From Bog-532 sp963742875 (GTDB lineage: Bacteria; Actinomycetota; Actinomycetes; Streptosporangiales; Streptosporangiaceae): a stretch of 64,000 nt of DNA. The notes beneath the pieces were generated by a model. It had not been told where the DNA came from. It saw nothing but the letters and a program-made list of their open reading frames with translations, and did no database searches. The translations under genes and the position numbers were made by a program. Location: assembly GCA_963742875.1 (NCBI GenBank), contig CAVUNO010000001.1, positions 496,001-560,000 on the forward strand, written 5' to 3'. Positions 37,397 through 45,879 of this stretch are shown here, piece after piece. The number at the start of each line of letters is the position of its first letter. Within the stretch, counting starts at the first letter, position 1.

Positions 37397-38635
37397 ATGC
37401 CGCTACGTGAGGATGCCGCCGCGATCGCCGGAGAGCTGGCCGATCTGCGGCACGCCATTCACCGGGAACCTGAGATCGGGCTTGACCTGCCGCTCACGCA
37501 GGAGAAGGTGCTGGCGGCGCTGGGCGGCCTGCCGCTGGAGGTGAGCACCGGGCGGAAGCTCAGCTCGGTGACCGCCGTGCTGCGCGGCGGGGCCGGACCG
37601 GCGGAGGGCACCGGCGCGGGCGGGAGCCGGGACGGCATCCGGCCGTCGGTGCTGCTGCGCGGGGACATGGACGCGCTGCCGGTGACGGAGCTGACCGGCC
37701 TGCCGTACGCCTCGCGTTTCGAGGGCGTCATGCACGCCTGCGGGCACGACCTGCACACCGCGATGCTGGCCGGGGCGGCCCGGCTGCTGTGCGGCCGGCG
37801 GGCCGAGCTGGCGGGAGATGTGATCTTCATGTTCCAGCCCGGCGAGGAGGGCCACAGCGGCGCGGACAAGATGATCGGCGAGGGCGTACTGGACGCGGCC
37901 GGGGAGCGGCGGCCGGTCGCCGCGTACGCCCTGCACGTGTCGTCGACGCAGCTTCCCTGCGGCGTGTTCACCACCAAGCCGGGGCCGATGCTGGCCGCCG
38001 CCGACATCATCCGGGTGACCGTAAGGGGCCGCGGCGGCCATGCGTCGCAGCCGTACCTGGCGGCCGACCCGATCGCGGCGGCCTGCGAGATGGTGACCGC
38101 CCTGCAGACCCTGGTGACGCGGCGGTTCGACGTGTTCGACCCGGTCGTCATCACGGTGGGGAGCTTCCACGCGGGAACGACCGACAACGTGATCCCCGAC
38201 GAGGCGAAGTTCCTGGGGACGGCCCGGTCATTCAGCCCGGCGGCGCGCGCCAGACTCAAGGACACGATCGTCCGTCTGGTCAACGACATCGCGGACGCGC
38301 ACGGCGTGACCGCGGAGGCCGAATACATCGAGGAGTACCCGGTCACCGTGAACGACGAGACCGAGGCCGCGTTCGCGCGGATGGTCGCGGCGGAGACGTT
38401 CGGCGAGCTGCGCTCGGTGCCCAAGCAGTTCCCGATGACCGGCGCCGAGGACTTCTCCTACATCCTGCAGCACGTGCCCGGCGCGTTCATCTCGGTGGGC
38501 GCGTGCCCGGTGGACCGGGACCCGGAGACCGCACCGTCCAACCACTCGGCCGAGGCGTTGTTCGACGACGCCGTGCTCGCCGACGGGTCGGCGCTCTACG
38601 CCGAGCTGGCCATGCGCCGCCTTGGGGTAGCCTGA
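37397..38635 (+). CDS. M20 family amidohydrolase
   Basis: A 412-residue zinc-dependent hydrolase of the M20D type. Motifs in order: DLRHAIHREPEIGLDLPLTQ, LLRGDMDALPVTELTGLPYA, the metal site MHACGHDLHTAMLAGAA, FMFQPGEEGHSGADKMIGEG, GGHASQPYLAADPI in the dimerisation domain, and MTGAEDFSYILQHVPGAF. A short Ala/Gly insertion follows AVLRGGAGPAEG. AGGAAAGGAAG precedes the ATG. It shares the fold but only moderate similarity with the M20 protein at 17177-18433. The substrate (N-acyl amino acid, indole-amino acid or hippurate type) is unknown. Confidence 0.93.
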   Translation: MPLREDAAAIAGELADLRHAIHREPEIGLDLPLTQEKVLAALGGLPLEVSTGRKLSSVTAVLRGGAGPAEGTGAGGSRDGIRPSVLLRGDMDALPVTELTGLPYASRFEGVMHACGHDLHTAMLAGAARLLCGRRAELAGDVIFMFQPGEEGHSGADKMIGEGVLDAAGERRPVAAYALHVSSTQLPCGVFTTKPGPMLAAADIIRVTVRGRGGHASQPYLAADPIAAACEMVTALQTLVTRRFDVFDPVVITVGSFHAGTTDNVIPDEAKFLGTARSFSPAARARLKDTIVRLVNDIADAHGVTAEAEYIEEYPVTVNDETEAAFARMVAAETFGELRSVPKQFPMTGAEDFSYILQHVPGAFISVGACPVDRDPETAPSNHSAEALFDDAVLADGSALYAELAMRRLGVA

Positions 38636-38699
38636 CCGGCCGCCGTCTCGGGGGTAGCCTGACCGGCCTCCCCCCGAGACAGCGGAACAGTGAAAAGCG

Positions 38700-39656
38700 T
38701 CAGAGGCTGGCGACGTCGGCCTGCTTGGCGCGGACCGCCTCGGCCGCCGCGCGCAGGCCGGACAACTCGGAGTCGGTCAGGTCGCGCTCCACCACGCGCT
38801 TGACCCCACCGGAGCCGATCTCCGCCTCGACACCCAGGTACACACCGGAAATCCCGTACTGGCCGTCCACCCAGGCGCAGACCGGCATGACGCTCCCGGA
38901 GTCCTCGGCCACCGCGCGGGCCATCCGCGCCGCCGCGGCCGACGGCGCGTAGTACGCCGAACCCGTCTTCAGCAGGGCCACGACCTCGGCTCCGCCGTTG
39001 CGGGTGCGCGTGACCAGTTCCTCGATGTCCTCGGCGGCCAGCACGCCGGTCAGCGGCTTGCCATCCACGGTGCATGCGGACGGGACCGGCACCATGGTGT
39101 CGCCGTGCGAACCGAGCGTGAGCGTGCGCACCGAACCGACCGGGACGCCGGCCTTCTCCGCGACGAAGTTGGTGAACCGGGCGGTGTCGAGCATACCGGC
39201 CTGGCCGATCACCCGCTGGGCGGGGAACCCGGACACCTTGGCGGCCAGGGCCGTCATCTCGTCCAGCGGGTTCGAGACCACGATCAGTACGGCCTCTGGC
39301 GCGTGCTTGACCACGTTCTCCGTGACGTTGCGGACAATCTTCGCGTTGGTCTCGATCAGGTCCATCCGGCTCATGCCAGGCTTACGCGGCAGCCCGGCGG
39401 TGATGATCACAATGTCCGACCCGGCGATCGCCTCGTAGCCTTCACCGCTGGAACCGGTCGTCTGCCCGGTGACCTTGGTCTCAAAGCCCTCGATCGGCCG
39501 TGACTGGTTCATGTCCAGGGCGAGGCCCTCGGGCTTGCCCTCAACGATGTCGATGAGCACGACCTCATCGAAGATGTCGTACTCGGCGAGCCGCTGTGCG
39601 GTGGTCGACCCGTAAAAGCCGGCCCCGACGACGGTCACCTTTCCCTTGCGTGCCAT
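38700..39656 (-). CDS. mdh: Malate dehydrogenase (LDH-like type)
   Basis: Oxidises malate to oxaloacetate with NAD in the TCA cycle. The 318-residue protein has KVTVVGAGFYGSTTAQRLAE at the start, GLPRKPGMSRMDLIETNAKI, where Arg in PRKPGMSR marks malate rather than lactate specificity, VVSNPLDEMTALA, and the catalytic His block TLTLGSHGDTMVPVPSA. This is the type III (LDH-like) enzyme rather than the Streptomyces-like cytosolic type. It lies 46 bases downstream of icd and is probably cotranscribed with it. Its 3' end faces the M20 gene. Confidence 0.95.
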   Translation of the reverse strand: MARKGKVTVVGAGFYGSTTAQRLAEYDIFDEVVLIDIVEGKPEGLALDMNQSRPIEGFETKVTGQTTGSSGEGYEAIAGSDIVIITAGLPRKPGMSRMDLIETNAKIVRNVTENVVKHAPEAVLIVVSNPLDEMTALAAKVSGFPAQRVIGQAGMLDTARFTNFVAEKAGVPVGSVRTLTLGSHGDTMVPVPSACTVDGKPLTGVLAAEDIEELVTRTRNGGAEVVALLKTGSAYYAPSAAAARMARAVAEDSGSVMPVCAWVDGQYGISGVYLGVEAEIGSGGVKRVVERDLTDSELSGLRAAAEAVRAKQADVASL

Positions 39657-39702
39657 GTCCGGAGATCTCCTTTGTTCTCGGTGATGTTTGTGCGGCGAGG
39701 CC

Positions 39703-40920
39703 TCAGACCGCCAGTTCCTTACGCAGGTTGTCGCCCACGGCCGTCAGAAACTCCTCCGTGGTCAGGAAAGGCGTATCCGGGCCGACAAGCAAGGCCAGGT
39801 CCTTGGTCATCTGGCCGGCCTCGATGGTCTGCACGCACACACGCTCGAGCACGCGGGCGAAATCAGACACCTCGGGCGTCCCGTCCAGCAGCCCGCGATG
39901 GGCGAGGCCGCGGGTCCACGCGAAGATGGACGCGACCGAGTTGGTCGAGGTGGACTTGCCCTGCTGGTGCTGGCGGAAGTGCCGCGTGACGGTGCCGTGC
40001 GCGGCCTCCGCCTCCAGGGTCTTGCCGTCCGGCGTCATCAGGACGCTGGTCATCAGGCCGAGCGAGCCGAAGCCCTGGGCCACGATGTCGGACTGCACGT
40101 CACCGTCGTAGTTCTTGGTCGCCCACACGATGCCGCCGTCCCACTTGAGGACCTGGGCCACCATGTCGTCGATCAGCCGGTGCTCGTAGGTGATCCCCGC
40201 AGCCTCGAAATCGGCCTTGAATTCGGACTCGAAGATTTCCGCGAACAGGTCCTTGAACCGGCCGTCGTACGCCTTCAGGATCGTGTTCTTGGTGGACAGG
40301 TAGAGGGGGTACCGCCGGTTCAGCGCGTACCGCATCGTCGCCCGGGCGAAGTCGCGGATCGAGTCGTCGAAGTTGTACATGCCCATCGCCACCCCGCCGC
40401 CGGTGAACTTGGCCACTTCCAGCTCGATCGGGCGGTCGTTGTTGTCCGGCACGTAGGAGATCGTTACCGTACCGGGTCCGGGGACGACAAAATCGGTGGC
40501 CTTGTACTGGTCGCCGTGGGCATGGCGGCCGATGATGATCGGCTTGGTCCAGCCCGGGACGAGCCGAGGAATGTTGGACACGACGATCGGCTCACGGAAG
40601 ACGACGCCGCCGAGAATGTTACGGATGGTGCCGTTCGGCGACTTCCACATCTTCTTCAGGCCGAACTCCGTGACCCGGGCCTCGTCCGGCGTGATCGTGG
40701 CGCACTTGACACCGACCCCGCGGGCTTTGATCGCGTTCGCCGCATCGATCGTCACCTGGTCGTCGGTCATATCCCTGTTCTCGACCGACAGGTCGTAATA
40801 CTCCAGTTTGACATCCAGGTACGGCAACAGCAGCTCATCCTTGATGAGCTGCCAGATGATCCGGGTCATCTCGTCGCCGTCGAGCTCGACGACGGGATTC
40901 GCCACCTTGATCTTGGACAT
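39703..40920 (-). CDS. icd: Isocitrate dehydrogenase (NADP, homodimeric type)
   Basis: Converts isocitrate to 2-oxoglutarate with NADP. The 405-residue protein begins MSKIKVANPVVELDGDEMTR and has CATITPDEARVTEFGLKKMW, KSPNGTIRNILGGVVFREPI, the substrate-binding YDGDVQSDIVAQGFGSLGLM and AAHGTVTRHFRQHQQGKSTS. The size and motifs are of the eukaryote-like dimeric class, unlike the 80-kDa monomeric enzyme of many Streptomyces and Corynebacterium. It is upstream of mdh on the same strand and follows the DUF3017 gene. Confidence 0.96.
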   Translation of the reverse strand: MSKIKVANPVVELDGDEMTRIIWQLIKDELLLPYLDVKLEYYDLSVENRDMTDDQVTIDAANAIKARGVGVKCATITPDEARVTEFGLKKMWKSPNGTIRNILGGVVFREPIVVSNIPRLVPGWTKPIIIGRHAHGDQYKATDFVVPGPGTVTISYVPDNNDRPIELEVAKFTGGGVAMGMYNFDDSIRDFARATMRYALNRRYPLYLSTKNTILKAYDGRFKDLFAEIFESEFKADFEAAGITYEHRLIDDMVAQVLKWDGGIVWATKNYDGDVQSDIVAQGFGSLGLMTSVLMTPDGKTLEAEAAHGTVTRHFRQHQQGKSTSTNSVASIFAWTRGLAHRGLLDGTPEVSDFARVLERVCVQTIEAGQMTKDLALLVGPDTPFLTTEEFLTAVGDNLRKELAV

Positions 40921-40992
40921 GCTTGGTCATTCCCTTCATCTGCTGGCCAGGCCCCTGGTGAGGTTCGCCGGCCACGAAGCTGCCCGCCCCGG

Positions 40993-41847
40993 TCAAGTTG
41001 GCGGCAGCACGAGTGCGAGCACCAGCAGACCGGCACCGAGGAGGCCGAGTGCTAGCACATCAGCGAACCGCCGCCGGCTGGCGAGCAGTCCCACTGCGCT
41101 CTGCGGCAGGACGAGCCGGGCGATGGCGGCGGCGAGCAGCCCTCCACCGACTACCCCGGCACCGTCGCCGACGGCGTGTGATCCGGTCCAGGCCCACACA
41201 ATGCCACCCACCGTGCAGGCCAGCGCCACCAGGTAGGGGACCTGGGCCAGTGCGGCGGCCGCAGAAGGGGCGGCCGCACGGGACGCGGCACGGCCGGGGA
41301 CCGCGGCGGGGTGCCGCAGCCCCGGACGGCGGGTGCCGCCCGGACGGGCCGAGGCGGTGCCTGGACCCGGGCTGCGAGGTCCTGGTCCTTCCGAACGGGC
41401 CGGGGCGGGAGCTGGTCCCCGCCTGCGGGGCGCCGATTCGCCCGAACCGGCCGGGGCGGGGCCTGGTCCCCGCCTGCGGGGCGCCGATTCGCCCGAACCG
41501 GCCGGGGCGGGGCCTGGTCCCCGCCTGCGGGGCGCCGATCCGCCCGAACCGGCCGGGGCGGGGCCTGGTCCCCGCCTGCGGAACCCGGTGGGCTCGCCGT
41601 AACCGGGCGCGGCGGGCGGCGGGGGCTCAGGAGCTGGGCCCCACGGGGCGCCGTCGGCACGAGCCGCGTACCGGAGTGCTTCGGCGTCAGCTAGCGCTTC
41701 CGCCTCGCCCGGGGCCGTCCAGGCCGGGCGGTTTCCGCCGGGGCGCCGTCGCGGGAGGGGAGTACCGGGGTGAGGGGTGCCGGAATCGCCCGGGGCATCG
41801 GCGGCGCGGGCGAAGCCGCTGGCCGGCGTGTCCTCGGCATTCCTCAC
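40993..41847 (-). CDS. DUF3017 membrane protein with repetitive Pro/Gly/Arg-rich N-terminus
   Basis: A 284-residue protein. Residues 1-185 are low complexity, with about four copies of a 17-residue unit containing SAPRRRGPGPAPAGSGE. The C-terminal about 90 residues hold three hydrophobic helices (PYLVALACTVGGIVWAW, GVVGGGLLAAAIARLVL and DVLALGLLGAGLLVLALVL) separated by RRRFA-type basic turns. This matches DUF3017, which in actinomycetes usually lies beside mdh and icd, as here. The function is unknown. The basic N-terminus is probably cytoplasmic and disordered. The start is GTG. Confidence 0.78.
   Translation of the reverse strand: MRNAEDTPASGFARAADAPGDSGTPHPGTPLPRRRPGGNRPAWTAPGEAEALADAEALRYAARADGAPWGPAPEPPPPAAPGYGEPTGFRRRGPGPAPAGSGGSAPRRRGPGPAPAGSGESAPRRRGPGPAPAGSGESAPRRRGPAPAPARSEGPGPRSPGPGTASARPGGTRRPGLRHPAAVPGRAASRAAAPSAAAALAQVPYLVALACTVGGIVWAWTGSHAVGDGAGVVGGGLLAAAIARLVLPQSAVGLLASRRRFADVLALGLLGAGLLVLALVLPPT
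41385..41583. repeat. 51-nt tandem repeat in the DUF3017 gene
   Basis: About four copies of a 51-nt unit, for example starting GCCGATTCGCCCGAACCGGC; the inner copies are almost identical. The period is 17 codons, so the reading frame is kept. Near-identity suggests recent expansion. Confidence 0.88.
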
Positions 41848-42039
41848 CGCTGCTCCTGCACAGGCTGCCTCCCGGGCTACTTGCTGGCAGTTTACCGGCG
41901 CATTAAATGATCAATGGCCGAAGCTCCGCCGTGTGCCCGGCCGATCTCGGACCGTGCATGGCGGACGGTAGGCCGGGCCTGTGCCGGGTAACTAACAGGT
42001 GATGGATAACTCACGGCTCCGATAGGCGGGAGGCCCGTT

Positions 42040-42690
42040 GTGGATATGCCTTACATCCGCGTCGAGGACAGCGGCGAGGTCGTGTCACTCACCGGCGAGG
42101 TGACCACGGTCGGGCGCGGCCAGGGCGTGGACGTGCGCCTGAATGATCCGAGCGTGTCGCGCCTGCACGCGGAGATCGTCCGCCGCGGGCCCTACATTTA
42201 CGTGGTTGACCTGGGATTATCACGCAACGGGACGCGGGTGAACGGCCGCCCGGTGGCTCGCCGGGTCCTGGAGGACGGCGATGTGGTGGCGTTCGGCGCG
42301 GCACGGTGCCGGGTCGGCGGGCTGCCCCGCGAGGATCTCCCCCCCGAGGCTGAACTGCGCCGTCCCGCCGTACCGGACCTGACCCGGCGGGAACTCGACG
42401 TGCTGGCCTCCCTGTGCCGCCCCGCGCTGTCGGACGACGCGTTCGTGGCGCCGGCCACGGCCCGGGAGATCGCGGCCGATCTCGTCGTCACAGAGGCGGC
42501 CGTCAAGCAGCACCTGCTGCGCCTTTACCAGAAGTTCCGGATTTCCGGCGGCCTGAACCGGCGGATCCGGCTGGCCAACGAGGTGGTCGCGCTCGGCCTG
42601 GTCCGGCCCGCCGACCAGCCGACGGCCGCCAGGTACGTACCCGAGGGCCGCCTGCCCGCCGACACCGAGGTCACCGGCCGCTGCACCTGA
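42040..42690 (+). CDS. FHA domain protein with C-terminal helix-turn-helix
   Basis: A 216-residue protein. Residues about 5-95 form a forkhead-associated domain that reads phospho-threonine: TTVGRGQGVDVRLNDPSVSR (Gly-Arg and Ser-Arg-Leu-His core), then HAEIVRRG and DLGLSRNGTRVNGRPV. After a short linker, LTRRELDVLASLCRP and ATAREIAADLVVTEAAVKQH form a LuxR-like helix-turn-helix. The GTG start has GGGAGG seven bases upstream. It converges on a Ser/Thr kinase gene four bases away, so it is an obvious candidate substrate or reader of that kinase, by inference. Confidence 0.88.
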   Translation: MDMPYIRVEDSGEVVSLTGEVTTVGRGQGVDVRLNDPSVSRLHAEIVRRGPYIYVVDLGLSRNGTRVNGRPVARRVLEDGDVVAFGAARCRVGGLPREDLPPEAELRRPAVPDLTRRELDVLASLCRPALSDDAFVAPATAREIAADLVVTEAAVKQHLLRLYQKFRISGGLNRRIRLANEVVALGLVRPADQPTAARYVPEGRLPADTEVTGRCT

Positions 42691-42694
42691 CGGG

Positions 42695-44494
42695 TCAGCC
42701 CAGGCGGGAGGGGCCCACGCCGAAGTGCGGCAGCGTGAAGTGCGGCGGCGTGAAGTGCGGCAGATGCAGCAGGATGCTCACGTCCGGCTGGCGCGGCAGC
42801 ATGAAGCCGAGGTTGGGCCAGTACAGCGGGGGGTTCGCCGCCGCGGCGGCGACGGCCGCGGCGGCCAGGCAGAACATGACCAGCGTCATGACCGCCGACG
42901 ACGCCCTCGTCCGCGCGACCGCGCGGAACAGCCGGTTCATCTCCCGCCGGGGACCGGCCGAGACCGGCCCGATCCCATAGAACGCCACCGCGGCGCCGGC
43001 CGCGTACGACCCGGCGAGCGTGGTTGAACCGGCGGTGCTCACGACGAGCGTCCCCGCGAACACGACCGCGGCGACCAGGGCCGCGAGCGGGGCGAGCAGG
43101 GCCGTGGTCAGCACGGACCGCGCGATGGCCCAGGGCGCGGTCACCACCCCGACCAGGATGTCGGCGGCGCTCGGGCCGCGCACCGAACGCCGTACGGTCA
43201 GGGCGCTCTGCGCCCGGTCGCCGGCGCGCAGCAGCGTGATGGCGGCGACGGCGCCGATCGTCCCGGCAACCGGCAGCATGACGCTCACCGCGATGGCGAC
43301 GACCATGATGGCCAGGCCGAACAGGGGCGACGGGTGGGCGCGCCGGGACGCCTGGGGGGTCGGCGGGGACGCAGGGCCCGGGCGCACGGCGCCCGCGTCA
43401 CCACCCCGGGCAGGCCCGGGCCCATACCCGCCGCCCTGGACGGAGCCGTACGGCGCGGCCGTGGCGGGCCGGGGCTGCGCGCCGCGGGCGGGAGCGTACT
43501 GGACCGGCGGCAGCAGGTCGGCGTAATCGGCGGCCCTGATGGGCTGCGGTGCCCTCAGCGCGTGCGGGGCGGCGCCCGCGGAGCCGTAGGCGCCCGCGGC
43601 GGCGGCGCCGGGGGCACCGTACGCGACGCCGTTGCCGGGGACCGGGGCCTGGGTGGTGGCGCCGCGCAGCACCGGCGGCCCCTCGGCCAGGCCGGGGGAC
43701 GCGCACTGGGCGGTCAGCCACGCCGCGGTGGGGCGGCTCCGCGGGTCGCGGCTCAGCGCCGCCGACACCAGCTGGGCGAGCGGCCCCGGGATGCCCGCGA
43801 GGTCGGCGTTGCCCTGGACGATGCGGTAGAAGATGTTCTCGAACGACCCGCTGCCGAACGGCGGCCGCCCGGTGGCGGCGTAGGCGATGGTGGCGCCCCA
43901 GGAATGGACGTCAGACGCCTGGCTGCTGGGCTGGCCCTCGATCACCTCGGGGGCCAGGAAGCCGGGCGTCCCCATGAACATGCCGGTCTGGGTGAGCCTC
44001 GTCGCGTCGCCGGTGTGGGCGATGCCGAAGTCGATGACGACTGGATCGCCGTCGTGCAGCATCACGTTGCCCGGCTTGAGGTCACGGTGAACCACGCCGG
44101 CCGCGTGCACGTCCACCAGGGCCTGGGCCAGCCCGCGGGCCAGCCGCTCGAGGGCCCACGGCGGGAGCGGCCCCTGCTGGCGCACTACGTCGTCCAGGGT
44201 GTGACCGGGTACGTACCGGGTGACGATGTATGGGAACTTCCCGGTGACGTCGGCGTCGAGCACCTCGGCGACGTAGGGGCTGCGGACCCGCCGCATCACC
44301 TCCACCTCGCGGGCCAGCCTGCGGCGGGCGTTCGGCTCCTCCGCGACCCGGGGGTGCAGGACCTTGACCGCGACCATCCGGCGTTCCCGGTCGCGGGCCA
44401 GGTACACCGCTCCCATGCCGCCTTCGCCGATCCGCTCACGCAAGCGGTACGGCCCGAGCCTGTCCGGTATCCGGTCCTGTGCGGCCATCGCCAC
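42695..44494 (-). CDS. Membrane Ser/Thr protein kinase
   Basis: A 599-residue Hanks-type kinase. The kinase domain (about 12-265) has GEGGMGAVYLARD (Gly loop), MVAVKVLHPR (Lys), VHRDLKPGNVMLH (catalytic loop), VIDFGIAHTGD (DFG) and GTPGFLAPEV. A Pro/Ala-rich linker (about 270-375) leads to several hydrophobic helices (about 390-560), so this is a multi-pass rather than a single-pass kinase and has no PASTA domains. The tail ends in three HFTLPHF-like units encoded by a 15-nt repeat. It converges with the FHA-HTH gene. It is the last gene of an echA-small protein-kinase run on the minus strand. Confidence 0.93.
   Translation of the reverse strand: MAMAAQDRIPDRLGPYRLRERIGEGGMGAVYLARDRERRMVAVKVLHPRVAEEPNARRRLAREVEVMRRVRSPYVAEVLDADVTGKFPYIVTRYVPGHTLDDVVRQQGPLPPWALERLARGLAQALVDVHAAGVVHRDLKPGNVMLHDGDPVVIDFGIAHTGDATRLTQTGMFMGTPGFLAPEVIEGQPSSQASDVHSWGATIAYAATGRPPFGSGSFENIFYRIVQGNADLAGIPGPLAQLVSAALSRDPRSRPTAAWLTAQCASPGLAEGPPVLRGATTQAPVPGNGVAYGAPGAAAAGAYGSAGAAPHALRAPQPIRAADYADLLPPVQYAPARGAQPRPATAAPYGSVQGGGYGPGPARGGDAGAVRPGPASPPTPQASRRAHPSPLFGLAIMVVAIAVSVMLPVAGTIGAVAAITLLRAGDRAQSALTVRRSVRGPSAADILVGVVTAPWAIARSVLTTALLAPLAALVAAVVFAGTLVVSTAGSTTLAGSYAAGAAVAFYGIGPVSAGPRREMNRLFRAVARTRASSAVMTLVMFCLAAAAVAAAAANPPLYWPNLGFMLPRQPDVSILLHLPHFTPPHFTLPHFGVGPSRLG
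42723..42767. repeat. 15-nt tandem repeat at the kinase C-terminus
   Basis: Three copies of a unit like AGTGCGGCGGCGTGA encode HFTPPHFTLPHF on the minus strand. The repeat lies within the last 25 codons of the kinase gene. Confidence 0.75.
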
Positions 44495-44587
44495 ACCAGA
44501 CTACGGGGCCTGCGCAAGAATACCGAAGCGATCGGGCACGCGCAGGTCAGAGACGTCCGATCGGCCGGGCCAGCGGCCGCGGAGCCC

Positions 44588-44998
44588 TCAGCTTCCCGCG
44601 ACCAGCTTGCGCAGCGCCTGGGCAGCGATGGCGTTGCGCTCCGCGTGCGTGACGAGCGCGGCCGCCAGCGCGGCCGTCCACTCCTGCAGCGGAACCGGCG
44701 TCCGGGAAAGCACCACCCCGCGGACCTCCCGGCAGATCTCCGCGGCGGGCTGCCCGGCGCTGACGCTGAGCGTCATGACCTGGTCGCCGAGCCGGACGAC
44801 CACCCCGGACACCTCGCCGGGGCGGCCGCGCATCCGGTCCGACGCCGTCCGTTTACGGTCCACCGTGACGGTGCCCGGCGGCAGCGCGTCACTGAGGGAC
44901 TCAGACAGAACCCGCGCGTAGATCGCCACGTCGGCGCTGTCGGCCCGCAGGGCCGCCGCCACCAGGTCGAGGGAGAGAGCATCATCCGATTCGGTCAT
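44588..44998 (-). CDS. Conserved hypothetical protein, 136 residues
   Basis: A soluble acidic protein starting MTESDDALSLDLVAAALRAD, with a middle segment TVTVDRKRTASDRMRGRPGE and ending AERNAIAAQALRKLVAGS. There is no signal peptide, membrane helix or recognised catalytic motif. The pattern is an N-terminal helix, a beta-rich centre (VSGVVVRLGDQVMTLSV) and C-terminal helices. It starts three bases after the enoyl-CoA hydratase stop, so the two are tightly coupled, and it precedes the Ser/Thr kinase gene by 93 bases. I do not recognise the family. Confidence 0.78.
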   Translation of the reverse strand: MTESDDALSLDLVAAALRADSADVAIYARVLSESLSDALPPGTVTVDRKRTASDRMRGRPGEVSGVVVRLGDQVMTLSVSAGQPAAEICREVRGVVLSRTPVPLQEWTAALAAALVTHAERNAIAAQALRKLVAGS

Positions 44999-45001
44999 GT
45001 C

Positions 45002-45781
45002 TCACCGGCCGCTGAACGTCGCTTTCCCGGGGCCATGCGCCAGGAAGCTGGCCATCCCCGCCTGCTGATCCTCAGTGGCGAACAGCCCGGTGAAGTGCAG
45101 CCGCTCGATCTCCAGGCCCGCGTCCAGGTCCCGTTCCAGGCCCTGGTCGATGGCCTGCTTGGCGGCGCGCAGCGCCAGCGGTGCCGCACCGCTGTAGCGG
45201 TCCGCGAGGAGCCGGGCCGCCGCGTAGACGTCGGTGTCGGGCACCACCTGGTCGGCCAGGCCAATGCGCAGCGCCTCGACCGCGTCCACGAAGCGCCCAC
45301 TGAAGACGAGGTCCTTGGCCCGGGCCGGCCCGATCAGGCGGGGCAGCCGCTGGGTACCGCCGGCCCCGGGGATGATGCCGAGCAGGATCTCCGGCTGGCC
45401 GACCTTGGCGCTCTCGCCCATGACGCGGAAGTCGGCGCACAGGGCCAGCTCCAGGCCACCGCCCAGCGCGAACCCGGTGATCGCCGCGATGACCGGCTTG
45501 GGGATCCGGGCCACGGCCTTGAAGGCGCCCTGGATACCCGCGCCCAGCTCCATGACCCGGGCGTGACTGGCCTCGGCCATCTCCTTGACGTCGGCGCCGG
45601 CGGCGAAGACCTTCTCGCCGCCGTAGAGGATGACCGCACGGATCTCCGGATCGGCACTCACCTGCGCGGCCGCATTGCCGATCTCGTTCTGCACCTGGCC
45701 GTTCAGCGCGTTCATCGGCGGCCGTTCCAGCTGGATGGTCGCGACGCCCGCCTCGGTCGCTATGCGCACGAAATCACCCAT
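45002..45781 (-). CDS. Enoyl-CoA hydratase/isomerase family protein
   Basis: A 259-residue crotonase-fold protein. It contains AVILYGGEKVFAAGADVKEM (oxyanion-hole segment), ITGFALGGGLELALCADFRV, the catalytic Glu block GQPEILLGIIPGAGGTQRLP, and FSGRFVDAVEALRIGLADQV. This suits hydration of 2-enoyl-CoA in fatty-acid beta-oxidation; the exact chain length is unknown. The ATG has GGAGGAC upstream. It is the first gene of a run with the small hypothetical protein and the Ser/Thr kinase. Confidence 0.93.
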   Translation of the reverse strand: MGDFVRIATEAGVATIQLERPPMNALNGQVQNEIGNAAAQVSADPEIRAVILYGGEKVFAAGADVKEMAEASHARVMELGAGIQGAFKAVARIPKPVIAAITGFALGGGLELALCADFRVMGESAKVGQPEILLGIIPGAGGTQRLPRLIGPARAKDLVFSGRFVDAVEALRIGLADQVVPDTDVYAAARLLADRYSGAAPLALRAAKQAIDQGLERDLDAGLEIERLHFTGLFATEDQQAGMASFLAHGPGKATFSGR

Positions 45782-45879
45782 TGACAGTCCTCCACTTCAT
45801 CGCGGTGTCCCCCCAGCTTTCCCGGGTATCACCCTCTCAGGAAGACCTGGGCTGACGGGAGCCGGCCGGGGCGCACCGC

